From the NCBI RefSeq assembly GCF_009371985.2, contig NZ_VIKU02000001.1, positions 806,001 to 870,000 of the forward strand: a DNA stretch of 64,000 nt, written 5' to 3'. Every line of letters starts with the position of its first letter. Position 1 is the first letter of the stretch. Shown in pieces: positions 35,067 to 44,162 of this stretch. A program made the position numbers and the translations under genes. Origin of the DNA: Pelagihabitans pacificus (GTDB lineage: Bacteria > Bacteroidota > Bacteroidia > Flavobacteriales > Flavobacteriaceae). Below the pieces are notes generated by a model that was not told the DNA's origin, did not search any database, and was given only the letters and a program-made list of their open reading frames with translations.

Positions 35067-36344
35067 CTACATCTCCAAAGCCTTCTGAACATCATTATCC
35101 ATCAATAATTCTTCCGGATTTTCCAAGGCTTCCTTTACCGCTACCAAAAATCCGACCGATTCCTTTCCGTCGATAATTCGATGGTCATAGGATAACGCTA
35201 CGTACATAATGGGCGCAATAGCAATGGCGCCATCCCTGACAATGGGCCGCTCCACAATATTGTGCATTCCTAAAATCGCACTTTGTGGCGGATTGATAAT
35301 CGGCGTACTCAACATAGATCCAAATACACCCCCATTGGTGATCGTAAACGTACCCCCGGTCATTTCATCGATTGTAATCTCGCCTTCCCGGGCCCTAATG
35401 GCCAACCGTTTCACTTCGGATTCGACGCCCCTAAAAGTCAGGTTCTCGGCATTTCGGATAACAGGTACCATAAGTCCCTTGGGGCCTGAAACCGCAATAC
35501 TGATATCGCAGAAATCGTAACTGATCATCTCCTTCCCATCGATCATCGAATTGACTGCCGGATACATTTCGAGGGCACGGACTACCGCCTTTGTGAAGAA
35601 ACTCATGAATCCCAAACTCACCCCATGCTTTTCCTTGAAAGCCTCTTTGTATTGTTTTCGAAGCTCAAAAATAGGCGACATATCGACCTCGTTAAAGGTC
35701 GTCAACATAGCCGTTTCGTTTTTGGCGGAAACCAAACGCTCTGCCACCTTTCTACGCAGCATTGACAATTTGGAGCGGGTCTCCCCCCTGGAGCCTCCTG
35801 TTGGGGTTCCCATGGACGGAACGGCCTTCACGGCATCGTCCTTGGTAATTCGGCCATCCCGTCCGGTACCTTTTATAGTTGCTGCATCGATTCCTTTTTC
35901 ATCCAATATCTTCTTGGCCGCTGGTGACGCTACACCCGACGCATAGGTTTCCTTTGCTTGGGCAGGCTGTGGAGCTTTTTCGCTATCCGTTTTACTTGGG
36001 GTAGCTTCCTGTTGTTGCTTCAAGTCCTTTTCCGCGCTACTTCCCGAACCTTCATCGCCCCCACCCATGGTGCTTTCGGCCCCGGCACTGGCTCCACTAG
36101 GTTTTTCGGCACTTGTGTCGATTAAACATACCACGGCGCCCACAGCTACGGCATCACCGACTTCCGCCTTCAAGGTTATGGTTCCGCTTTCCTCGGCAGG
36201 CAGTTCCAAAGTAGCCTTATCGGAATCGACCTCTGCAATGGCTTGGTCCTTTTCGACGTAATCCCCATCTTGTACCAACCACTCTGCAATTTCCACCTCG
36301 GTAATCGATTCTCCCGGTGATGGGACTTTCATTTCTAGAATCAT
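35067..36344 (-). CDS. odhB: Dihydrolipoyllysine succinyltransferase (E2 of 2-oxoglutarate dehydrogenase)
   Basis: 425 residues from the ATG at 36344; the reading frame is open for 56 more codons upstream but those overlap the end of odhA and lack family character. Lipoyl domain MILEMKVPSPGESITEVEIAEWL with the lipoylated Lys in VDSDKATLELPAEESG; Ser/Glu-rich linker; E1/E3-binding domain ASPAAKKILDEKGIDAATIKGTGRDGRITKDD; catalytic domain ending LSYDHRIIDGKESVGFLVAVKEAL with the His-Asp pair. Transfers succinyl groups to CoA in the TCA cycle. Follows odhA after 19 bases. Confidence 0.96.
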   Translation of the reverse strand: MILEMKVPSPGESITEVEIAEWLVQDGDYVEKDQAIAEVDSDKATLELPAEESGTITLKAEVGDAVAVGAVVCLIDTSAEKPSGASAGAESTMGGGDEGSGSSAEKDLKQQQEATPSKTDSEKAPQPAQAKETYASGVASPAAKKILDEKGIDAATIKGTGRDGRITKDDAVKAVPSMGTPTGGSRGETRSKLSMLRRKVAERLVSAKNETAMLTTFNEVDMSPIFELRKQYKEAFKEKHGVSLGFMSFFTKAVVRALEMYPAVNSMIDGKEMISYDFCDISIAVSGPKGLMVPVIRNAENLTFRGVESEVKRLAIRAREGEITIDEMTGGTFTITNGGVFGSMLSTPIINPPQSAILGMHNIVERPIVRDGAIAIAPIMYVALSYDHRIIDGKESVGFLVAVKEALENPEELLMDNDVQKALEM

Positions 36345-36363
36345 TCTATTATCGTTTGCTTTG

Positions 36364-39159
36364 TTATTTGTTTCTATTTGAGTTGTCCTTGGACTTATCG
36401 AAAACATAATCGATGACCTGCTGGTGACGCATCTTGGAACGCACCGCACTACCTGCCGCCGGTGACGCGTAGAACCTTCTCGAGGCCACCCTAAATCGAT
36501 GCGCTTCCTCAAAGTGCATCAGCAGATGGCTCCAAGCGCCCATATTCCTAGGTTCTTCCTGGGCCCAAACCAAATCATCCGCATTTTTATATTTTTTCAT
36601 AAGCTCGAGCATTTGGTCGGTTGGTAGCGGAAATAATTGCTCTACCCTTACCAATGCCACATCGTCTCTGTCATGTTCTTCCTTTGCAGCCATTAAATCG
36701 TAATAGAACTTTCCGGTACAGAATACCAGGCTCTTCACTTTTTTAACCTCCGCACTACTGTCATCGATTACTTCCTGAAAACTTCCCGATGCCAATTCAT
36801 CTATAGAGGAAATGGCTTTCGGATGACGCAAAAGACTCTTCGGGGTAAAGATAATTAAAGGCTTTCTGAAATTCGCCTTCATTTGTCTTCGTAGAATATG
36901 GAACATCTGCGCAGGAGTGGTCACATCGGCGATATACATATTATCGCGGGCGCAGAGCTGTAAATACCGTTCCATTCGAGCCGAGGAATGCTCGGCCCCT
37001 TGCCCCTCATAGCCGTGGGGCAATAACATCACGAGTCCGTTTTGAAGTTTCCACTTGTCCTCTGCCGCAGAGATATACTGGTCGATCATAATTTGGGCCC
37101 CATTGCTGAAGTCCCCAAACTGCGCCTCCCAAATGGTGAGGGTGTTCGGGCTCGCCATGGCGTATCCATAATCGAAGCCTACCACTCCGTACTCCGATAA
37201 AAGGGAATTATAGATTTGAAACCTCCCTTGTTTTTTAGAGATATGATTGAGCAGCAGTATTTCTTCCTCACTTTCCTCGACCTTCATCACTGCATGGCGG
37301 TGCGAGAAGGTCCCCCGCTCTACATCCTGACCCGACATGCGCACCCCGTACCCTTCCTCTAACAAGGTCCCATAGGCCAATAACTCTCCCATGGCCCAAT
37401 CGAGCCTATCGGTCTCGAAGTACATTTTTTGACGATCTTTTACTAACTTTTCCACCTTGCGCAGAAACTTTTTGTCCGAGGGCAATTCGGTAATCACCTT
37501 GGCAATGTTGGTCAGTTTCTTTTTATCATAGGTGGTATCGACCGTTTCCATCATCTCCCATTCCCGAACATGTTCGAAGCCTTTCCATTCATCGGCCATA
37601 AAAGGGGTGATAATTGTCTTGTCCTCTTTACGGGAATCCTCCAATTCCTCCTCTAAAGAAGCCTTATACTCTTCTTCGAGTCTACGTACATGGTTCCCAT
37701 CAATAACCCCTTCCGACATCAGTCTTTCGGCGTAGATATCCCTGGGGTTTTTATGCTTGGCGATTGCCTTATATAATTTGGGCTGTGTAAACCTCGGTTC
37801 ATCGCCCTCATTGTGGCCATACTTTCGATATCCCAACAAATCGATGAACACATCGAGCTTAAAACGCATCCGATACTCGAGCGCAAAAAGAGATGCATGT
37901 ACCACTGCTTCCGGATCGTCGGCATTGACGTGCAATACAGGGCTCAAGGTTACCTTCCCCACATCTGTACAATAGGTAGAAGATCTACCATCCAAATAGT
38001 TCGTGGTAAATCCGATTTGGTTGTTGACGACGATATGAATCGTTCCGTTGGTCTTGTAACCGTCCAAGCTAGCCATCTGTACTACCTCGTAGGCGATTCC
38101 CTGACCTGCGATGGCGGCATCACCGTGAACAACAATGGGGAGTGCTTTCGAAAAATCATCCGGAAAATGGGCGTCTTGCTTCGCCCTTGTAATACCTTCG
38201 ACAACCGCGCCTACGGTTTCAAGATGTGACGGATTGGGGGCAATGTTCATTTTTATTTTGTTTCCATTGTCCGACTTGCGATCACTGGTCCATCCCAAAT
38301 GGTATTTTACATCTCCGTCGAAAATTTCCTGCTCATAGTCTTTCCCATCGAACTCGCTAAAGATATCTTTGGCAGACTTCCCAAAAATATTGGTCAGTAC
38401 ATTCAACCGGCCCCTGTGGGCCATACCCATGACAAATTGTTTGACACCCAATTCAGCGGCACGTTCCACAATAGCGTCCAAGGCGGGAATCAAGGATTCG
38501 TTCCCCTCTAGGGAGAATCTCTTCTGGCCCACATATTTCGTGTGCAAAAAGGATTCGAACGAGACAGCTTGATTCAATTTTCGAAGGATGTGTTTTTTTC
38601 GGTCGGCATCAAAACTTGGGTGGTTGTCGTTGACGTTCAACCAGTCCTGTATCCATTGTACCCGCTCCGGTTTTCGAATATACATGTACTCGACGCCTAT
38701 CGCGTCACAGTAAATTCGTTGTAAATGCTTTATGATTTCTCTCAGGGTGCCACTTCCTATCCCGATAATCTCACCAGCACTGAAAGTCGTATCCAAATCG
38801 GTTTCGGAAAGGCCAAAATTTTCAATATCGAGTGTTGGGGAATACTTTCGTCTCTCCCTTACCGGATTGGTCTTGGTGAACAAATGGCCCCTACTGCGAT
38901 AACCATCGATCAATCGAATGACCTGAAATTCTTTTTGAAGTGATTGTGGAATTTCAACTTGCTGGCCGTTCGCCAACGACAGTGCCGCACTTTCACCATG
39001 AATCTCCAACTCTTCCAGGGCACTTTCGGTGCCGAAATCGAATCCTTGGAAAAAAGCCCGCCAACTGGGCTCCACACTATCCGGATTCTTTAAATATTTA
39101 TCGTATGTCTCCGCAAAAAAAGAGGAATGCGCGGCATTTAAAAAGGAATACTTATCCAT
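36364..39159 (-). CDS. odhA: 2-oxoglutarate dehydrogenase E1 component
   Basis: 931 residues, complete. Thiamine-diphosphate enzyme that decarboxylates 2-oxoglutarate. N-terminal YSFLNAAHSSFFAETYDKYLKNPDSVEPSW is the E2-binding type start; FVMGMAHRGRLNVLTNI, LGWTSDRKSD, IVHGDAAIAGQGIAYEVVQM and NNQIGFTTN cover the cofactor site; VRMSGQDVERGTFSHRHAV and LLPHGYEGQGAEHSSARMER lie in the C-terminal half. Promotes operon odhA-odhB. The E3 subunit is not encoded next to it. Confidence 0.97.
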   Translation of the reverse strand: MDKYSFLNAAHSSFFAETYDKYLKNPDSVEPSWRAFFQGFDFGTESALEELEIHGESAALSLANGQQVEIPQSLQKEFQVIRLIDGYRSRGHLFTKTNPVRERRKYSPTLDIENFGLSETDLDTTFSAGEIIGIGSGTLREIIKHLQRIYCDAIGVEYMYIRKPERVQWIQDWLNVNDNHPSFDADRKKHILRKLNQAVSFESFLHTKYVGQKRFSLEGNESLIPALDAIVERAAELGVKQFVMGMAHRGRLNVLTNIFGKSAKDIFSEFDGKDYEQEIFDGDVKYHLGWTSDRKSDNGNKIKMNIAPNPSHLETVGAVVEGITRAKQDAHFPDDFSKALPIVVHGDAAIAGQGIAYEVVQMASLDGYKTNGTIHIVVNNQIGFTTNYLDGRSSTYCTDVGKVTLSPVLHVNADDPEAVVHASLFALEYRMRFKLDVFIDLLGYRKYGHNEGDEPRFTQPKLYKAIAKHKNPRDIYAERLMSEGVIDGNHVRRLEEEYKASLEEELEDSRKEDKTIITPFMADEWKGFEHVREWEMMETVDTTYDKKKLTNIAKVITELPSDKKFLRKVEKLVKDRQKMYFETDRLDWAMGELLAYGTLLEEGYGVRMSGQDVERGTFSHRHAVMKVEESEEEILLLNHISKKQGRFQIYNSLLSEYGVVGFDYGYAMASPNTLTIWEAQFGDFSNGAQIMIDQYISAAEDKWKLQNGLVMLLPHGYEGQGAEHSSARMERYLQLCARDNMYIADVTTPAQMFHILRRQMKANFRKPLIIFTPKSLLRHPKAISSIDELASGSFQEVIDDSSAEVKKVKSLVFCTGKFYYDLMAAKEEHDRDDVALVRVEQLFPLPTDQMLELMKKYKNADDLVWAQEEPRNMGAWSHLLMHFEEAHRFRVASRRFYASPAAGSAVRSKMRHQQVIDYVFDKSKDNSNRNK

Positions 39160-39321
39160 GCAAAAATGGCTCTAGTTCGATATCGGTCAAATACTCTTGA
39201 TGTACTGCCAAGGGCAGATTTTTATAACAGCTTTTCAACCACAAAATTTTATCAAAAATACAACAATTCCCATTTATAAAGGTATCTTAGAGGGCATTAT
39301 TGAATCGATAAAGATACTAAA

Positions 39322-39852
39322 ATGATTCCTCACATAACCATACGTAAAAAACTGTTTTTTGGCTTTCTTTTGACTTTGGCCACTTTAAGCACTATGGCCC
39401 AAAACCCAACCTCCAAAGGCCAATTTTGGGACAGGGTTCGTTTTGGGGGAGGAATCGGTCTTGGGTTTACGAACGGTGGTTTTAATGGTTCTATCGCCCC
39501 AAGCGCCATCTATCAGGTAACCGATGAATTTGCCACGGGCATAAGCCTGAGCTTCAACTATGCCAAATTCAATGACAGCAAGTTTTTGGCCTATGGGGGC
39601 AGTGTGTTGACACTTTATAACCCTATTCCCTTTTTACAACTATCGGTAGAAATGGAGCAATTGAGGGTGAACCGCGATTTAGAGACCTTCGTGGGCACTA
39701 TTGAGGACAATTATTGGTCTCCAGCGCTATTCCTTGGCATTGGCTATACCAATCAATTTGCTACCATCGGTATTCGATATGATATCTTGTTTGACGACAA
39801 CCAAAGCATCTATGCCAATGCGTGGATGCCTTTTGTCAGGGTCTATTTCTAG
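39322..39852 (+). CDS. Small outer-membrane beta-barrel protein
   Basis: 176 residues. Signal peptide to about residue 26 (FFGFLLTLATLSTMAQ), then alternating beta strands (VRFGGGIGLGFTNGGFNGSIAPSAIYQ, TGISLSFNYAKF, ATIGIRYDILFDD) and a C-terminal aromatic YF suited to insertion by BAM. Proteins of this type beside odhA in Flavobacteriia are often annotated as alpha-ketoglutarate decarboxylase; nothing in this sequence supports an enzyme. Divergent from odhA (162-base gap). Function unknown. Confidence 0.7.
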   Translation: MIPHITIRKKLFFGFLLTLATLSTMAQNPTSKGQFWDRVRFGGGIGLGFTNGGFNGSIAPSAIYQVTDEFATGISLSFNYAKFNDSKFLAYGGSVLTLYNPIPFLQLSVEMEQLRVNRDLETFVGTIEDNYWSPALFLGIGYTNQFATIGIRYDILFDDNQSIYANAWMPFVRVYF

Positions 39853-39869
39853 GAATACTTTTTGTACGC

Positions 39870-40226
39870 TCACGCACTGAACTTCTCCTTCAAATAGACC
39901 TTCTGCAGCTCTCTTTTCAGAATCAAGAACGATACCTGATCCGCGACCTCTACTACATCGGTCACCTGAATCTCCTTAAAGAAACGCTCGGGCACATCGA
40001 TTACATAAAGTAGATTGAGATATTCGTTGAACCGTTCCATGATCAATTGATAAATCTTTTCTTGGAGGGTAGCTTTCAAGTCTTCAGGGCGCATGCCGAG
40101 ACCAAGGTCTATGGAAACATTGGCCAATACAAAGTCTTTCTCCAATTGTGCTATCAGCCTTTGGTAGCGTTTGTTTTCCGAGGCATGTGTAAGCAGTTCG
40201 ATACTGTTTGGGAAATCTATATGCAT
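39870..40226 (-). CDS. Conserved protein of unknown function, 118 residues
   Basis: Mostly helical, soluble, without signal or membrane segment: SIELLTHASENKRYQRLIAQLEKDFVLANV, RPEDLKATLQEKIYQLIMERFNEYLNLLYVIDVPERFF. I do not recognise a named family, but amino-acid composition and codon use match the surrounding genes, and it is convergent with the barrel gene with only 17 bases between stops. Probably cytoplasmic. The 183 bases between it and the amidohydrolase hold no further gene that I can see. Confidence 0.65.
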   Translation of the reverse strand: MHIDFPNSIELLTHASENKRYQRLIAQLEKDFVLANVSIDLGLGMRPEDLKATLQEKIYQLIMERFNEYLNLLYVIDVPERFFKEIQVTDVVEVADQVSFLILKRELQKVYLKEKFSA

Positions 40227-40409
40227 ATAGGATGTACGTGCCCTTATTCCATTTTGGTTGTTAAGTAGACGGCAAAAGCAGTGTTAAAAACGGAATTATG
40301 ATTTTCGTTCGGGCGCCTCTTTGCAGCTGCCGTATACGAAAAGGTATTACTAGTCTATCACACATGTTGCAGGTACATGCATTCCCCATGGTAGCCGAAC
40401 AGGTAGCAA

Positions 40410-41684
40410 CTACTGTTTGTAGATAAGGCCATCTTTCATCACAAAAACCACCTTTTCCAAGGATTTTACATCTTTGGTGGGATCTTCTTCTACCGCGATA
40501 ATATCCGCCAGAAAACCTTCTTTTAACTGTCCCAGACTATCGGACATGTCTAAAAGTGCCGCATTCGTGACAGTGGCAGCTTTCAACGATTCCCTAACCG
40601 GAATCCCGGCTTCGAGCAGATAACCAAATTCTATGGCGTTCATGCCATGGGGAAAGACGCCTGCATCGGTTCCAAAGCCCATAGGCACACCCTTTTTGTA
40701 GGCTTTTGCCATCGTCGCCTGGTGTTTAGGACCTATTTCCAACGCCTTTTTTGCCACTACCTCTGGGAAAAATCCGGACTGCTTCGCCTTCTCCGCCACT
40801 TGTTTTCCGGCACTGATAGTTGGTATCAGATAACATCCTTTTTCCTTCATCAACTCCATCGTTTCCTCACTCATCAAGGTACCGTGTTCAATGGTATTCA
40901 CCCCGCCCAAAACGGCCAGTTTCATTCCTTCGTCTCCATGGGCATGGGCAGCGACCGAAAAACTATAGTCTTTAGCGGTACTGGTAATCGCCTGTATTTC
41001 CTCCAGCGTAAATTGAGGGTTTTGGCCGCTTTTGGCCACGCTGAGCACCCCTCCGGTCGCCGTAATCTTAATCACATCGGCCCCATTTTTATACCGTTGG
41101 CGTACCGCTTTTTTGCCGTCTTCCTTCGAATTTACCACCCCTTCCTTAGGTCCGGGATCTCCCATGAGCTCCCGTTTCATCCCGTTGGTAGGGTCGGCAT
41201 GTCCTCCCGTGGTCGCCAATGCCTTTCCGCAGGTGAAGATACGGGGGCCCTCTATGAGGCCTTTGTTGATGGCGTTCCGCAAGGCGATATTAACGCCCGA
41301 ACCTCCCAAGTCGCGCACTGCAGTAAAACCGGCCATGAGGGTGCGCTTAGCATATACAGTGGACTCAAAGGCTACGTCGACGTCGTTGTTCGTAAACCGT
41401 TTGATATACGTTTGTGGACTAAACTCGGATTCGATGTGCACATGCATATCGATGAGCCCTGGCAGTACCACTTTATCCTTAAGGTCGATGATTTGATGGT
41501 CGCCCGCCCCAGTCACATAGCCGTCTCGAATACTTTTTATTTTGTTGCCTGAAACTATAATCGTCTTTGCAGGATGCATGTCACCAGTATCGGTGTCTAT
41601 GACCGTTCCACAGTAAAGGTAGATGTCCTGTGCACAAATAGGCACTATGAACAAAAGTGCCAGATAAAGAAAGAGGTTTTTCAT
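40410..41684 (-). CDS. Exported amidohydrolase family protein
   Basis: 424 residues. Signal peptide MKNLFLYLALLFIVPICAQ. Amidohydrolase fold: metal-binding VVLPGLIDMHVHIESE (HxH), Lys in DVIKITATGGV (likely carbamylated), His in VAAHAHGDEGM and TIEHGTLM, and the catalytic Asp in GFGTDAGVFPHG. The set is typical of the Xaa-Pro dipeptidase/prolidase-like branch. Periplasmic or lipoprotein location is likely. Substrate cannot be fixed; peptides with proline or other cyclic amides are candidates. Confidence 0.85.
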   Translation of the reverse strand: MKNLFLYLALLFIVPICAQDIYLYCGTVIDTDTGDMHPAKTIIVSGNKIKSIRDGYVTGAGDHQIIDLKDKVVLPGLIDMHVHIESEFSPQTYIKRFTNNDVDVAFESTVYAKRTLMAGFTAVRDLGGSGVNIALRNAINKGLIEGPRIFTCGKALATTGGHADPTNGMKRELMGDPGPKEGVVNSKEDGKKAVRQRYKNGADVIKITATGGVLSVAKSGQNPQFTLEEIQAITSTAKDYSFSVAAHAHGDEGMKLAVLGGVNTIEHGTLMSEETMELMKEKGCYLIPTISAGKQVAEKAKQSGFFPEVVAKKALEIGPKHQATMAKAYKKGVPMGFGTDAGVFPHGMNAIEFGYLLEAGIPVRESLKAATVTNAALLDMSDSLGQLKEGFLADIIAVEEDPTKDVKSLEKVVFVMKDGLIYKQ

Positions 41685-41764
41685 TTTTGGTCGGTCTTCA
41701 AATTAACAAAGGGAAATATACGCATATTTCCCTTTACTCTATTGCCTAGAATAAATAAGAGTAC

Positions 41765-42784
41765 TTATTGGCTTCGAATCTTTTGTTCCCACGCCCAAGC
41801 CGATCTCATGGCTTCGTCCAGAGTAGACTGGGCCTTCCAGCCTAAGACCTCATTGGCCTTCGTTGTATCGGCATAGGCCTCCACGACATCACCAGGTCTA
41901 CGGCCCACTATTCTGTAATTGAGCTTTTTACCGGATACACGCTCAAAACTTTGAATCACCTCTAACACCGAACTGCCTTTTCCCGTACCTATATTGAATA
42001 CTTCGTAGTTGCTTTCGTTGTCGTGGTTCAACAACCGCTGTAGCGCCACGACATGTGCCTTGGCCAAATCGACCACATGAATATAATCCCTTACACAAGT
42101 ACCATCGCCGGTGGGATAATCATTCCCGAAAACGGAGAGTTCTTTCCGAATACCCATGCCCGTCTGTGTGATAAAAGGTACAAGGTTTTGCGGCACGCCA
42201 ATGGGCAATTCCCCTATTTCGGTACTGGGGTGGGCTCCCATGGGATTAAAATAACGCAGGGCGATGGACTGTAGATTAGGAGTTACCTTGCAGGTATCTA
42301 TAATTATTTCTTCACCAACTTGCTTTGTATTCCCATAAGGTGATTCTGCCGGTTTTACGGGAGCGCTTTCCGTAATCGGCATACTATCGGCCTGGCCGTA
42401 TACCGTGCAGGAAGAACTGAATATGAAGTTCGCCCTGTTTTTCTTGATAAGTTCCTTCAAGACATACACCAGGGTACCCAAGTTGTTCTCGTAATACAAC
42501 AACGGCTTTTCAACACTTTCACCCACCGCCTTGGAAGCGGCAAAATGGATGACCCCTTCAACATCAGGATGTCTTTTGAAGAAATCCTGGACACGGGCCT
42601 TCTCCTTCAAGTCCAGTTGTTCGAAAATCGGGGTCTTCCCGGTAATGGCTTTTATCCCATCCAATACTTTTTCATCGGCATTGGAGCAATTGTCTATCAC
42701 GACCACGTCAAATCCCTCATTTTGGAGTTCGACAACCGTATGAGAACCTATAAACCCAAGACCCCCGGTTACAAGAATTTTCAT
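41765..42784 (-). CDS. galE: UDP-glucose 4-epimerase
   Basis: 339 residues. Extended short-chain dehydrogenase: NAD-binding VTGGLGFIGSHTVVELQ at the N-terminus, FSSSCTVYGQAD with the catalytic Ser, and SPYGNTKQVGE with the Tyr-x3-Lys pair. RDYIHVVDLAKAHVVAL and NIGTGKGSSVLEVI are GalE-specific. Interconverts UDP-glucose and UDP-galactose for surface polysaccharide or galactose use. Located near a DegT aminotransferase and waaA, consistent with envelope sugar synthesis. Confidence 0.95.
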   Translation of the reverse strand: MKILVTGGLGFIGSHTVVELQNEGFDVVVIDNCSNADEKVLDGIKAITGKTPIFEQLDLKEKARVQDFFKRHPDVEGVIHFAASKAVGESVEKPLLYYENNLGTLVYVLKELIKKNRANFIFSSSCTVYGQADSMPITESAPVKPAESPYGNTKQVGEEIIIDTCKVTPNLQSIALRYFNPMGAHPSTEIGELPIGVPQNLVPFITQTGMGIRKELSVFGNDYPTGDGTCVRDYIHVVDLAKAHVVALQRLLNHDNESNYEVFNIGTGKGSSVLEVIQSFERVSGKKLNYRIVGRRPGDVVEAYADTTKANEVLGWKAQSTLDEAMRSAWAWEQKIRSQ

Positions 42785-42911
42785 GTACTGATTTTTAAAT
42801 TATTTGTTCGAGCAGTTGGAACTTCATTTTAGTGGGTATGGGGGAAACCTGCAAGAATCCCATTTCGCCATACTACAAAATTCCTTCGATAAAGCTAGTG
42901 CTATCCCCGGA

Positions 42912-44066
42912 TTATCCGCTGACATAATCGATGACGGCTTCGGTAATATAGGCAATCTGCACGTCGTCTAGCTCGGTATGCATGGGTAAGGAGATAACCT
43001 CCTCTACCAATTGGTTGGTTACCGGAAAATCCTCCTCCCGATACCGCTCATCCGCATAGGCCTTTTGTCGATGCAACGGAATCGGATAATATACGCCACA
43101 CGGGATACCCTTTTCACCTAGGTGCTTTACCAAGCTATCGCGTTTTCCGTTGGTGATTTTTAAAGTGTATTGGTGAAAGACGTGACAGTCACAGGTATCA
43201 CAAATGCCCTCGCAACCATTGACTGTTTTGGGAACCAGGATATTCGGTTGCCCAACAAAGGCTTTTGAGTACTTTCTGGCGGCATCCCTTCTTCGGTCGC
43301 AGTAGTCATCCAATTTCGGGAGTTTCGCCCTTAAAACGGCCGCTTGGATCGAATCCAACCTCGAATTTACCCCCACTACATCGTGATGGTACCGTTCGTA
43401 CATTCCGTGGTTCACGATTCCCCTGAGCGTATGCGCCAAGGCATCGTCATTGGTGAAAATAGCACCTCCATCACCGTAAGCACCAAGATTCTTGGAGGGA
43501 AAAAAAGAGGTAGCACCAACGTGTCCCATGGTTCCCGCTTTCCGTTTGGTACCGTCCTTGGAGGTATGGTCTGCACCTATTGCTTGTGCATTGTCTTCGA
43601 CGACATACAAATCATGCTTTCTAGCCAGTGCCAAGATTGCATCCATATCGGCACATTGTCCGAACAAATGTACAGGAACAATCGCCTTGGTCTTTGGAGT
43701 TATCGCCTTTTCCAAAGCATTGATGTCAATATTGAAGGTATCCGGGTCCACGTCGACCAAAACCGGGGTCAACCGCAGCAACGCTATGACCTCTACTGTC
43801 GCGGCAAAAGTAAAATCGGCCGTAATGACCTCGTCCCCTGGTTGAAGTCCCAAGCCCATCATGGCGATCTGCAGGGCATCGGTACCATTGGCACATGGAA
43901 TTACATGCCTAACCCCTAGATAATCTTCCAAATCTCTTTGAAAGGCATGTACCTCAGGACCATTGATAAAGGCCGAAGTTTCCATAATAGATTCGATAGC
44001 GGCATTTACCTGCTCCTTGATTGCCTGGTATTGACCCCCTAGATCGACCATTTGAATTTTCTTCAT
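42912..44066 (-). CDS. DegT/DnrJ/EryC1/StrS-family sugar aminotransferase
   Basis: 384 residues. PLP-dependent enzyme that aminates nucleotide-linked keto sugars for surface glycans. PLP site: IPCANGTDALQIAMMGL (phosphate), DNAQAIGADH (Asp/Gln), and SFFPSKNLGAYGDGGA with Lys192. NSRLDSIQAAVLRAKL is the dimer loop. An uncommon Cys-rich segment, GCEGICDTCDCHVFHQY (Cys 285, 289, 292, 294), lies where the family normally has a short loop before the HQY motif. Divergent from waaA; the two starts are separated by 96 bases that include a perfect TTTCGTA/TACGAAA inverted repeat. Confidence 0.9.
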   Translation of the reverse strand: MKKIQMVDLGGQYQAIKEQVNAAIESIMETSAFINGPEVHAFQRDLEDYLGVRHVIPCANGTDALQIAMMGLGLQPGDEVITADFTFAATVEVIALLRLTPVLVDVDPDTFNIDINALEKAITPKTKAIVPVHLFGQCADMDAILALARKHDLYVVEDNAQAIGADHTSKDGTKRKAGTMGHVGATSFFPSKNLGAYGDGGAIFTNDDALAHTLRGIVNHGMYERYHHDVVGVNSRLDSIQAAVLRAKLPKLDDYCDRRRDAARKYSKAFVGQPNILVPKTVNGCEGICDTCDCHVFHQYTLKITNGKRDSLVKHLGEKGIPCGVYYPIPLHRQKAYADERYREEDFPVTNQLVEEVISLPMHTELDDVQIAYITEAVIDYVSG

Positions 44067-44086
44067 GGGACATCGCTTTTAAAAGA

Positions 44087-44106
44087 TTTCGTACAAAAAT
44101 ACGAAA
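44087..44106. promoter_or_regulatory. Inverted repeat in the divergent DegT/waaA promoter region
   Basis: TTTCGTA (44087-44093), CAAAAA, TACGAAA (44100-44106): perfect 7-base arms around six bases. Position between two divergent genes suits an operator, but no regulator is nearby and this could be chance in AT-rich DNA. Confidence 0.35.
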
Positions 44107-44162
44107 CCGGTATCAATGAACTCTCTGGAAAGAAATGTAATTTAGCCGTAAAATCGCCTACC

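Noticed and set aside
39322-39852. Alpha-ketoglutarate decarboxylase
   Set aside because: A common database name for such proteins, but this one is a small exported beta barrel without cofactor-binding motifs.
40647-41552. 301-residue plus-strand frame inside the amidohydrolase gene
   Set aside because: Antisense shadow; residues are rich in His/Arg/Phe as expected from the complement.
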